A DNA stretch of 64,000 nucleotides from Mucilaginibacter oryzae. Its GTDB lineage: Bacteria; Bacteroidota; Bacteroidia; Sphingobacteriales; Sphingobacteriaceae. The number at the start of each line of letters is the position of its first letter. Positions within the stretch are counted from its first letter, which is position 1. The stretch lies in the NCBI RefSeq assembly GCF_003148845.1, contig NZ_QGHA01000004.1, forward strand, positions 62,001-126,000. The letters run 5' to 3'. Positions 24,519-33,010 of this stretch are shown here, one piece after another. A model generated the notes under the pieces. The model saw only the letters and a program-made list of their open reading frames with translations. It did not search any database and was not told where the DNA came from. The translations under genes were made by a program, and so were the position numbers.

Positions 24519-26225
24519 TTATTCGTCGGTAACGCAGCCTTCGGCAGCGGTAGTTACGTTTTTAGCGTAACGGTATAACACACCCTTGGTAACCTTCAGC
24601 GCCGGTTTTTGCCATGCGGCACGGCGTGCGGCTATTTCTTCTTGCGGCAGCGAAACATTTATGGTGTTGGCAATGGCATCAATCTCAATAATATCATCAT
24701 CCTGCACCATCGCTATAAACCCGCCATCGTAAGCCTCGGGTGTGATGTGACCGACGACGAAGCCGTGAGTACCGCCGCTAAAGCGTCCATCAGTAATTAA
24801 TGCAACTGAGCTACCCAAACCGGCACCAAATATGGCCGAAGTAGGTTTCAACATTTCGGGCATGCCCGGCGCGCCTTTAGGGCCTACATTGCGGATCACC
24901 ACAACATCACCTTTTTTAACACGGCCGCTCTGGATACCTGCTATCAGTTCAAACTCGCCATCAAATACACGGGCAGGGCCGGTGAAACGCTCGCCTTCTT
25001 TACCGGTAATTTTGGCAACGCTACCACCCTCAGCAAGGTTTCCGTAAAGGATCTGCAGGTGACCGGTAGTTTTAATCGGGTTTTCTTTTGGTTTGATGAT
25101 CTTTTGGGTTTCAAACTCTAATGCCGGTATATCGGCCAGGTTTTCGGCAAGGGTTTTACCGGTAACAGTTAAGCAATCGCCATGTAACCATCCCTGCTCC
25201 AAACAGTATTTCATAACAGCAGGAACGCCGCCGATGTTATGGAGGTCTTCCATCATGTATTTACCGCTCGGTTTCATATCGGCCAGTACCGGGATGCGAT
25301 TACTTACAGCCTGGAAATCATCCTGCGTTAATTTAACATTTACGCTTTTTGCCATCGCTATAAGGTGTAATACCGCGTTGGTTGAACCACCCAATACCAT
25401 AATCACTACTATCGCGTTCTCAAACGCTTCGCGGGTCATGATGTCCGACGGTTTTATATCTTTTTCTAATAATACTTTGATCGCTTTACCGGCCGCGAGG
25501 CATTCCGCTTTTTTCTCGTCGCTTAAGGCCGGGTTTGATGATGAATATGGCAAGCTCATACCCAATGCCTCGATAGCGGCCGCCATGGTGTTGGCCGTGT
25601 AAATACCGCCGCAGGCACCGGCGCTTGGGCAGGCATTTTTAATAACACCCATAAAATCAACATCATCAATTTGGCCGGCAATCTTTTTGCCCAAAGCCTC
25701 AAATGCTGATACAATGTTCAAATCTTCACCTTTCCAGTGGCCCGGTTTAATGGTACCACCGTAAACCATGATTGATGGACGGTTTAAACGCCCCATAGCC
25801 ATTACCGAACCAGGCATGTTTTTATCGCAGCCGGGCAGGGTAATTAAACCATCATAATATTGAGCGCCGGTAACAGCTTCGATAGAATCGGCAATGATAT
25901 CGCGGCTTACTAACGAGTAACGCATACCTTCGGTACCGTTGCTCATACCATCGCTTACGCCAATGGTGTGGAAAATGAGACCCACCATATCTTCATCCCA
26001 GATACCTTGTTTCACCAGTTTAGCCAGATCGTTAAGGTGCATGTTGCAGGTGTTACCATCGTAACCCATGCTGGCCACGCCGACCTGTGCTTTGCGCATA
26101 TCATCGTCTGTTAAGCCGATCCCGTAAAGCATGGCCTGAGCTGCAGGCTGCGTTGGATCCTGGGTAAAGGTTTTGCTATACTTGTTCAATTCTATAGCCT
26201 TGGTGGTATCTGATGATGAACTCAT
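24519..26225 (-). CDS. ilvD: Dihydroxy-acid dehydratase
   Basis: IlvD dehydrates the dihydroxy acids to 2-oxoisovalerate and 2-oxo-3-methylvalerate using an Fe-S cluster. The cysteines are in [19 protein letters not shown] and [33 protein letters not shown] and [20 protein letters not shown] are family signatures. The length of 568 residues is normal. It is the first gene of the minus-strand cluster, behind a leader of about 190 nt with strong dyad symmetry and a plausible promoter. Confidence 0.95.
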   Translation of the reverse strand: MSSSSDTTKAIELNKYSKTFTQDPTQPAAQAMLYGIGLTDDDMRKAQVGVASMGYDGNTCNMHLNDLAKLVKQGIWDEDMVGLIFHTIGVSDGMSNGTEGMRYSLVSRDIIADSIEAVTGAQYYDGLITLPGCDKNMPGSVMAMGRLNRPSIMVYGGTIKPGHWKGEDLNIVSAFEALGKKIAGQIDDVDFMGVIKNACPSAGACGGIYTANTMAAAIEALGMSLPYSSSNPALSDEKKAECLAAGKAIKVLLEKDIKPSDIMTREAFENAIVVIMVLGGSTNAVLHLIAMAKSVNVKLTQDDFQAVSNRIPVLADMKPSGKYMMEDLHNIGGVPAVMKYCLEQGWLHGDCLTVTGKTLAENLADIPALEFETQKIIKPKENPIKTTGHLQILYGNLAEGGSVAKITGKEGERFTGPARVFDGEFELIAGIQSGRVKKGDVVVIRNVGPKGAPGMPEMLKPTSAIFGAGLGSSVALITDGRFSGGTHGFVVGHITPEAYDGGFIAMVQDDDIIEIDAIANTINVSLPQEEIAARRAAWQKPALKVTKGVLYRYAKNVTTAAEGCVTDE

Positions 26226-26270
26226 TTTTATATGATATATAAACTGTTTTAGTACTCGTATTTTGTTATT

Positions 26271-26353
26271 GATACAGGTTTATCAGGTATCGAAAATCAA
26301 TATATGTAAGGTAGCCATCGCATGATGTAATAACAATAGACTATATTGATTTT
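26271..26353 (-). promoter_or_regulatory. Structured 5' leader of the ilv-leu cluster
   Basis: Two dyads lie between the predicted promoter and ilvD. Perfect 12-bp arms AAAATCAATATA at 26293-26304 and TATATTGATTTT at 26342-26353 enclose 37 nt with an inner CATC-ATGC-GATG stem. A second hairpin pairs GATAC (26271-26275) with GTATC (26287-26291). No T-run and no Leu/Ile/Val-rich leader peptide were found, so a classical attenuator is not supported. A protein-binding site or RNA element is possible. Confidence 0.4.
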
Positions 26354-26418
26354 TTGAAATAAGTATTTAATTTTAATTTATTCTATTTTGTAAAATTTAA
26401 TTCTGTTATTTTTATTTA

Positions 26419-26452
26419 TAAAGATATAAAATTTTTTATAAAATAGACCAAA
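26419..26452 (-). promoter_or_regulatory. Probable promoter of the ilv-leu cluster
   Basis: On the minus strand TTTG (26449-26452) is followed after 22 nt by TATCTTTA (26419-26426), a 5-of-6 match at the defined positions of TAnnTTTG. Transcription would begin about 190 nt before ilvD. The surrounding DNA is strongly AT-rich. Confidence 0.4.
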
Positions 26453-26459
26453 GTTTAAA

Positions 26460-26920
26460 ACGGTATTCGGTATGTTTTTTATGCATGCATAGTAAGTTGC
26501 CGATTTTCTGCCTGAAATGGGTGGAATGGGGTTGGAGGTTGGAGAAAATGGGGGATTTGGGAGGGTATTTAAGTGGGCACGCTTGAGTTTTCAAAACCTG
26601 GTCGAAGTTCTAATACTGGTCTAATACTGGTTGAAGTTTAGCGTATAGCGTAACTTCGACCTAAACTGTTGCAAGCATTCTGCTTGCGAAGCGCTGTTTT
26701 AGTTTTGTTTTGGGTGAAGGTTATTATGGTTTATAAAGTTAAGCTGAAAGCTTAACACAGTATTGGACGAAGTTACGCTATCGCTAAACTTCGACCAGTT
26801 AGAAAATATGAAATTGGGTTCAGAGGTGGGTTATTACGTTAAGTTAAGGGTAATCGACATTTTGATGAAATACCACCCTGTTAAAAGTATTTACACTTAT
26901 ATTTAAATAATAAATCGTTT
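26460..26920. other. Gene-free stretch between ilvD and the DUF4238 gene
   Basis: No coding frame is supported here. It holds a pair of inverted arms at 26627-26661 and 26765-26798 (about 33 bp each, consensus CTGGTCGAAGTTTAGCG...GCGTAACTTCG). Between them is a small hairpin (GCAAGCATTCTGCTTGC near 26670). A further CTGGTCGAAGTT occurs near 26608. The last 60 bp are AT-rich and probably contain the promoter of the DUF4238 gene. Confidence 0.55.
26627..26798. repeat. Inverted arms resembling a small MITE
   Basis: The left arm (26627-26661) and the reverse complement of the right arm (26765-26798) match closely: CTGGT(T/C)GAAGTTTAGCG, then ATAGCGTAACTTCG. Each arm is itself an imperfect palindrome. 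The enclosed 103 bp have no coding potential. Confidence 0.5.
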
Positions 26921-28021
26921 ATGGCTAAACAACATCAGCACTTTATTCCACGTTCTTATCTGAAAAATTTTGCAGTTGGCGATGACGACAAATTATTTGT
27001 CGAAGCAAAACTTCGCTCTGAAGAAAAGCCAAAAGATAAGCTTATAAGCATTAAAGATATTTGCGTTAACAAAAATCTTTACACGATACCGAATAAGGGA
27101 GAAGATGAAAAATATGCATTAGAGGATTACTACGCCCGAGAAATAGATGCTGTTTATCCAGAAGTTTACGACCTATTGGTCAATCCAAATGTTACGAAAA
27201 TAACAGCTGAGCAACGTGCTCAAATAATTCGGACAACAATGAGTTTATTTTTTAGAACGCCGAAATTTCTAAACCATAACCAGCGTACCATTAACTCTCT
27301 TATAAATTATGCTTCGCGAAATTTTCAAAATCAAAACGGAGATATACAGTTTAAATATCGGGATATAGATTTAAACTTCAACATTAAGGATATTGATGAA
27401 GTTCGTACTCAATTAAAAATTGATAATAAGATTAAGTTTTTAAAAAATCATTTAAAGGATTGGCACGACTTCATAACATTTAAGCTTTATTCAGCAATAG
27501 CTGTTTACCGAATCTATGATGATATTCAATTAATCACTTCCGATAACCCTGTTATTATGGATAGTGTCGCAGGGAATGCTTTTGATTTATTTGACCACAC
27601 CAACATAATTTCGCTCCCGCTCGACAGCAAGCATTATTTGACAATTTTCCCTAATACTGAAGAAGCGATGTTAGACACAATTCATCGAGCAGACAGAGAC
27701 CTATGGTTTGCATTAACCACAAACTTACAATTGGAGAAAAACTGTGAAGACTGGATTATAGGAAAACCTAACGCAGTTAGTGCTCATTTGGCCGATCAAA
27801 TAAGGTACAATGAGGAAACCGAAGAAAATTTGCAACACGTAGCAGATGTGGTTCAAAGAGCAAAAGATAACGACGAACTGGTTGAGGTTATGCAGAAATA
27901 TGGATTTCCGCATGAAAAGGTACTTGAAAAAATAAAAATGATGCTTAATGATCGAATCCATAAGGATGATTTGAGAGTCATTAAAATTAGTGAGGAATTA
28001 GCAAAACACGGTTTTAAATAA
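26921..28021 (+). CDS. DUF4238 domain-containing protein
   Basis: A 366-residue protein beginning QHQHFIPRSYLKNFAV, the hallmark of DUF4238, with FRTPKFLNHNQ near residue 110 and DDIQLITSDNPVIMD near residue 200. The function of the family is unknown; it occurs sporadically, often in accessory or defence-like neighbourhoods. It is clearly more AT-rich and Lys/Asn-rich than the genes around it, suggesting acquisition. No partner gene is adjacent, and both flanks are non-coding repeat or remnant DNA. No signal peptide or membrane segment is seen. Confidence 0.8.
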   Translation: MAKQHQHFIPRSYLKNFAVGDDDKLFVEAKLRSEEKPKDKLISIKDICVNKNLYTIPNKGEDEKYALEDYYAREIDAVYPEVYDLLVNPNVTKITAEQRAQIIRTTMSLFFRTPKFLNHNQRTINSLINYASRNFQNQNGDIQFKYRDIDLNFNIKDIDEVRTQLKIDNKIKFLKNHLKDWHDFITFKLYSAIAVYRIYDDIQLITSDNPVIMDSVAGNAFDLFDHTNIISLPLDSKHYLTIFPNTEEAMLDTIHRADRDLWFALTTNLQLEKNCEDWIIGKPNAVSAHLADQIRYNEETEENLQHVADVVQRAKDNDELVEVMQKYGFPHEKVLEKIKMMLNDRIHKDDLRVIKISEELAKHGFK

Positions 28022-28059
28022 TCTCACTTACCGTAAGCCCAACGTAACAGCCACAATAA

Positions 28060-28251
28060 ACAACCCTCCCCATCTTTGGCCATTCACCAACAAGAATTGC
28101 CATTAAAGACAATAGCTCACGAGGCCAAAAGCAAACGACCAGCTATCAAACCTACTATAACAATATAAGACTGTTTGGTCTGGAATATGAGTTGCCGGAT
28201 TATTCTAAAGCTTTGCTTTTTTTGTTGATGTTGGCAGAGGTTTTTAAATAG
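28060..28251 (+). pseudogene. 3' remnant of an unidentified gene
   Basis: A 63-codon open frame without a start codon (LPIFGHSPTRIAIKDNSS ... YNNIRLFGLEYELPDYSKAL) runs to a TAG at 28249-28251. The sequence looks protein-like and Tyr/Leu-rich at its end. It overlaps the next gene by a few bases only. It may be the C-terminal scrap of a gene lost when the DUF4238 gene arrived. No family was recognised. Confidence 0.3.
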
Positions 28252-28423
28252 ATTGCGAGCTTGGAATATTGTTTCTTCTTGCTTTTATTATCTCATTGAC
28301 CTCTTCCCGAGTATAAGACTTCGTTTTGCCAGCCAAATGTAATCCCCGCTCCTTCTCCAAAAAATGAAGCTGCTCTTCGGTTAATTCCGGATACTCCTGT
28401 TGGTTTTCTTCTATAAAATCCAT
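28244..28423 (-). CDS. Small antitoxin-like protein
   Basis: A 59-residue acidic protein from ATG 28423 (MDFIEENQQEYPELTEEQLH) with the tail GKTKSYTREEVNEIIKARR. The motif G(K)(T/S)KSYT(R/W)EEV near the C-terminus is common in small Bacteroidetes addiction-module-like proteins. No toxin gene adjoins. The longer frame from 28450 would add a hydrophobic start and seems unlikely. The antitoxin role is inferred from appearance. Confidence 0.5.
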   Translation of the reverse strand: MDFIEENQQEYPELTEEQLHFLEKERGLHLAGKTKSYTREEVNEIIKARRNNIPSSQSI

Positions 28424-28455
28424 CAACACAAATATAAAAATTACCCCCAAAAAAA

Positions 28456-28482
28456 GAGCGCCCGGATTTTATCCGGGCGCTC
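28456..28482 (-). terminator. Rho-independent terminator of atpD-atpC
   Basis: GAGCGCCCGGAT and ATCCGGGCGCTC form a 12-bp stem with a 3-nt loop. On the minus strand it is followed by seven T residues, 23 bp after the atpC stop. Confidence 0.88.
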
Positions 28483-28505
28483 CAATACTTTTAATAAAGC
28501 AAAGC

Positions 28506-28757
28506 TTATTTAGTCAAAATACCTTCGGCTAAAACAGTTACTTTATTGTTTAAAGCTTCAACAACACCGCCTTTTATAAAAAACACTTCTTCTTTGGCTG
28601 AGCCACCGCGTACGGTAAGTTTGCCATCTTGAAGGGTTGAAATAATAGGGGCGTGGTTGTTCAGTATTTCAAATAATCCTAAAGCACCCGGCACTGTTAC
28701 CGAGGTAGCCTCGCCTTCGTAAACTTTTTTATCGGGAGTAAGAATTTCTAATGTCAT
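28506..28757 (-). CDS. atpC: ATP synthase epsilon subunit
   Basis: The epsilon subunit of F1 forms the central stalk with gamma and can inhibit ATP hydrolysis. The 83-residue product from ATG 28757 (TLEILTPDKKVYEGEATSVT) comprises essentially the N-terminal beta-sandwich (GALGLFEILNNHAPIISTL, FFIKGGVVEALNNKVTVLAE). The C-terminal helical domain of longer forms (about 135 residues) is absent, as is common in Bacteroidetes. A start at TTG 28772 is possible but less likely. It lies downstream of atpD with about 80 bp of repeat between. Confidence 0.92.
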   Translation of the reverse strand: MTLEILTPDKKVYEGEATSVTVPGALGLFEILNNHAPIISTLQDGKLTVRGGSAKEEVFFIKGGVVEALNNKVTVLAEGILTK

Positions 28758-28774
28758 CTTTTTTAGATTCAAGA

Positions 28775-28838
28775 ATCAGGAACCAAGATGCAGGAGACTT
28801 CCCTTTCTTGATTCTTGACTCTTATTTTCTTGCTTCTT
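28775..28838. repeat. CAAGAATCA-type inverted simple repeat between atpD and atpC
   Basis: GATTCAAGAATCAGGAACCAAGA and TCTTGATTCTTGACTCTTA stand in inverted orientation around a short centre. It is another member of the simple intergenic repeats seen in this genome and leaves no room for a gene. Confidence 0.45.
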
Positions 28839-28839
28839 A

Positions 28840-30375
<1,536 letters not shown>

Positions 30376-30519
30376 TTACTGAACAGCAACATACATTAAT
30401 TGTAACAGGAATGTATAAGATGCTATTTCAGAGGCGCAAAGTTACTATTTATATCCAATTATTTAAATAGTGCCCTGAGTTTTTTAAAGGATAATTTTAA
30501 GATTGTTAAATACCCGGTT

Positions 30520-30828
30520 TCAATGCGCGAAAGTGAGCACAATTTTACCGGTATGTTCGCCGCTTTCCATCAGTTGGTGAGCAGCTGAGGCATCCCCGGC
30601 ATCGAAGGTTTTATAGATAGCGGGTTTGATTTTTCCGGCGGATATTAAAGACCAGATATTTTGTTCGAGGTTTCGGGCAATGGCGGTTTTAAATTCCTGT
30701 TCCCGGCTTCGCAGCATAGAACCGGTGATGGTCAGCCTTTTCGCCATTACTTTGCCCAGGTCAAGCTGTACCTCGCGGCCTTTCATGGCGTTGATTATTA
30801 CCATGTAGAATTCGCTTATATTGACCAC
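30520..30828 (-). pseudogene. C-terminal fragment of a zinc-type quinone oxidoreductase
   Basis: Only the last 95 or so residues of a quinone oxidoreductase/alcohol dehydrogenase-like protein remain (VIINAMKGREVQLDLGKVMA, KRLTITGSMLRSREQEFKTA, ending GEHTGKIVLTFAH). The family is normally about 325 residues. The N-terminal catalytic domain and most of the nucleotide-binding domain are gone. Upstream the sequence changes abruptly into an IS4-like transposase fragment, so the gene was cut at about 30800-30840. Confidence 0.7.
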
Positions 30829-30839
30829 CTGATTCCTGC

Positions 30840-31195
30840 GTGAACCATTATTTCGGGTAAAGCAAAACGCGTAGAATCCTTAATGCTTATTTCAAGCCCC
30901 TTGAGCTGCGCTGCCGGGAGTTCTATCGTTAAAAGGAGTTTAAACGCTTCTTTAATGAACTCAAGCATCCCCGCATTAAACTTTTGATGCAACGCTTGTC
31001 TGGAAGTATTAATTGACTGCCTGAGCATCAGCTGCTTACTCATCCCGTTGAACGACTGCTCCCGCCAAACAGTAACATGTCAAGCAGTTCTGTCCCGCAT
31101 ATCTTTTTGAAGCGCTTGGTTGCTCCGCTGCTTTTTGCAAGCTTATCAAGATAACATGAATTGAATAACGCTGATTTTAAGCATTTAAATAAACC
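30840..31195 (-). pseudogene. IS4-family transposase N-terminal remnant
   Basis: Two frames carry one ancestral protein. CYLDKLAKSSGATKRFKKIC and LLDMLLFG lie in the first, then after a loss of one base near 31060 MSKQLMLRQSINTSRQALHQ and LKGLEISIKDSTRFALPEIM in the second. The IKDST motif is where the first Asp of the IS4 DDE triad normally lies. The rest of the transposase and both ends are missing. The fragment is joined to a quinone oxidoreductase remnant. Confidence 0.6.
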
Positions 31196-31278
31196 CTACA
31201 TGTTTGATTTGCCGATTTTTGCTCTAAAAAATTTTTGTCCCAGCCTTACTTGATGGCTACGCTCTCAAGAGGGGAATC

Positions 31279-31319
31279 GCACAATCCATCGCTTTTTTGC
31301 TTAAGTTGATGGATTGTGC
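31279..31319. repeat. 12-bp inverted repeat with adjoining GCTCC..GGAGC palindrome
   Basis: GCACAATCCATC (31279-31290) and GATGGATTGTGC (31308-31319) form a perfect stem with a 17-nt loop. It is followed directly by TGCTCCAAAGGAGCA. The style matches other dispersed palindromes in the window. The surrounding 31196-31414 has no gene. Confidence 0.55.
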
Positions 31320-31414
31320 TCCAAAGGAGCAGTCTGAGGTGAGGTTAATTCATAACAATTTATTCATTTTTCGTTAAAAGCCAGTTTGCATATAAACGCT
31401 ATCATTAAAATCAA

Positions 31415-31666
31415 ATGATACGCATAGCATTTTCACGCCAAACCTTCGAAAAATTTCAAACCTGTCCGCTTGACGAGCTGGAAGGTGAAATTTCCCGTAC
31501 CTCTATCCGTTTAAAATTGCAGGATCAAACCAGTATAGCGGCAAACCGTGAGCGCTATCAGCAGGAACTTGATCGCCTGAGCGTAATAAAATACATTAGC
31601 CAGATGAGAAGGGGTAAGCTGAACCGCGAAGATTTTAACATGAAGGTTGAGTTGGTTACTCCCTGA
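31415..31666 (+). CDS. Small helical protein of unknown function
   Basis: An 83-residue protein (MIRIAFSRQTFEKFQTCPLD...) rich in Arg, Gln and Leu, probably mostly alpha-helical, with a coiled-coil-like stretch at about 35-60 (DQTSIAANRERYQQELDRLS). No family, signal peptide or membrane segment was recognised. It starts at ATG 31415 and stands alone between repeat DNA and the molybdenum hydroxylase operon, on the same strand. It could be real, but evidence is limited to codon usage and a sensible start. Confidence 0.45.
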   Translation: MIRIAFSRQTFEKFQTCPLDELEGEISRTSIRLKLQDQTSIAANRERYQQELDRLSVIKYISQMRRGKLNREDFNMKVELVTP

Positions 31667-31915
31667 CCGGATCTTGATTTGTTAATGATGCCGGTTTAAA
31701 ATTCAGTTTTCTATAGCCGGTATCACTTGTAAAATCAGCATCAGGTTTTATTGTAGCCCGTCTATCTGTTAAACTAAAACCATGCTCCGGCTTTTATGTT
31801 AATCAGAGGAAACTTACCTTAACCTGTTACGTTATGTTTTGTAACCAAAATAATATTGGACGATTCGGGGTTTGCTCAGGTTTTTAATTAAATTTACCTA
31901 ACCAATTTATTGCTT

Positions 31916-32386
31916 ATGATCACGCTTACTGTTAACGGTCAGAAACACGATATTGATGCCGACCCTAATATGCCCTTGCTTTGGGCCATCAGGGATATTA
32001 TCGGTTTAACCGGTACTAAATTTGGCTGCGGGGCCGCGCAGTGCGGGGCCTGCACCGTGCATTTAAACGGCGAGGCCGTACGCTCGTGCGTAACTAAATT
32101 AAGCCGGGCCGCGGGGCAAAAAATAGTGACTATCGAAGGGCTTTCGCTCAATAACGATCACCCCTTGCAAAAAGCCTGGAACGAGATGAATGTGCCGCAA
32201 TGCGGCTACTGCCAGTCGGGCCAGTTAATGTCGGCGGCAGTGCTGCTGCGCGAAAACCCAAATCCTACCGATCAGGATATCGACGATGCCATGTCGGGCA
32301 ATATCTGCCGCTGCGGAACTTACCAAAGGATCAGGGCGGCTATTCATAAGGCGGCGGCTATGCAGATGGAAGGGGCGAAAATATGA
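31916..32386 (+). CDS. [2Fe-2S] subunit of a molybdenum hydroxylase (IorA-like)
   Basis: A 156-residue protein with two ferredoxin clusters. The plant-type N-terminal cluster uses C38, C43, C46 and C58 ([16 protein letters not shown]...RSC). The helical C-terminal cluster uses C96, C99, C131 and C133 ([17 protein letters not shown]). This is the small subunit of xanthine dehydrogenase-family aldehyde or isoquinoline oxidoreductases and passes electrons from the Mo site. ATG 31916 is preferred over the TTG at 31910. It overlaps the following cytochrome gene by 4 bp (ATGA), so the operon is tightly coupled. No signal peptide; export would have to be with the Tat-bearing large subunit. Confidence 0.92.
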   Translation: MITLTVNGQKHDIDADPNMPLLWAIRDIIGLTGTKFGCGAAQCGACTVHLNGEAVRSCVTKLSRAAGQKIVTIEGLSLNNDHPLQKAWNEMNVPQCGYCQSGQLMSAAVLLRENPNPTDQDIDDAMSGNICRCGTYQRIRAAIHKAAAMQMEGAKI

Positions 32387-32988
32387 GGAAGTTATTGGTA
32401 ATAAGCTGCCTGTTGCTGATAGTAGGCGGCGTTTCACTCTCTTTCAGGGCCGAAAGGAAAAAAAACAGCTACGCCGTTTTACCAAAGGATAGCGTTGGTT
32501 CGGTGAAAGCCTTCATGTCGGTATATAAAGTATTGATGAGCGCGCGCTGCATGAACTGCCATCCGGCGGGCAACGCGCCTTTGCAGGGTGATGACAGCCA
32601 TATTCACACCATGAACGTAAAACGGGGAGAAGACGGACACGGCCTGTATGCTGCCCGTTGCAGCAACTGCCACCAGGCCGAAAATACGGCTGGTTTGCAC
32701 ATGCCGCCGGGTAACCCTAAATGGGGCTTGCCTCCCGAAAATATGAAAATGGTGTTCCAGGGCCGTACGCCGCGCCAACTGGCGCTGCAACTGCTCGATC
32801 CGAAACAAAACGGTGGCCGCAGCAAGCAGCAACTTATCGACCATATGGCTAAAGATGATCTGGTTGGCTGGGCCTGGCACCCCGGCGATGGCCGCACTTT
32901 ACCGCCAATGAGCCGTGCAGCCTTTGCTGCGCAGGTACGTTTATGGATAGCCAAGGGTGCTTACGCTCCGTCGGCCAAAGCAAAATAA
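32383..32988 (+). CDS. Diheme cytochrome c-like subunit
   Basis: A 201-residue secreted protein with an N-terminal hydrophobic signal (residues about 4-20). Two heme c motifs are present: C56-MN-C59-H60 and C93-SN-C96-H97. The remainder is Pro/Met/His-rich ([18 protein letters not shown]), offering possible axial ligands. It sits between the [2Fe-2S] and Mo-binding subunits and overlaps the former by 4 bp. It probably accepts electrons from the [2Fe-2S] clusters in the periplasm and passes them to the respiratory chain, replacing the FAD subunit of classical xanthine dehydrogenases (inference from context). Confidence 0.85.
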   Translation: MRKLLVISCLLLIVGGVSLSFRAERKKNSYAVLPKDSVGSVKAFMSVYKVLMSARCMNCHPAGNAPLQGDDSHIHTMNVKRGEDGHGLYAARCSNCHQAENTAGLHMPPGNPKWGLPPENMKMVFQGRTPRQLALQLLDPKQNGGRSKQQLIDHMAKDDLVGWAWHPGDGRTLPPMSRAAFAAQVRLWIAKGAYAPSAKAK

Positions 32989-33010
32989 CAGGTTTAACGC
33001 TAAACGAATC

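Noticed and set aside
26311..26330. A short frame MRWLPYIY in the ilvD leader as attenuator leader peptide
   Set aside because: Only one Leu and one Ile among eight residues, no alternative terminator/antiterminator pair with a T-run, and no clear ribosome-binding site.
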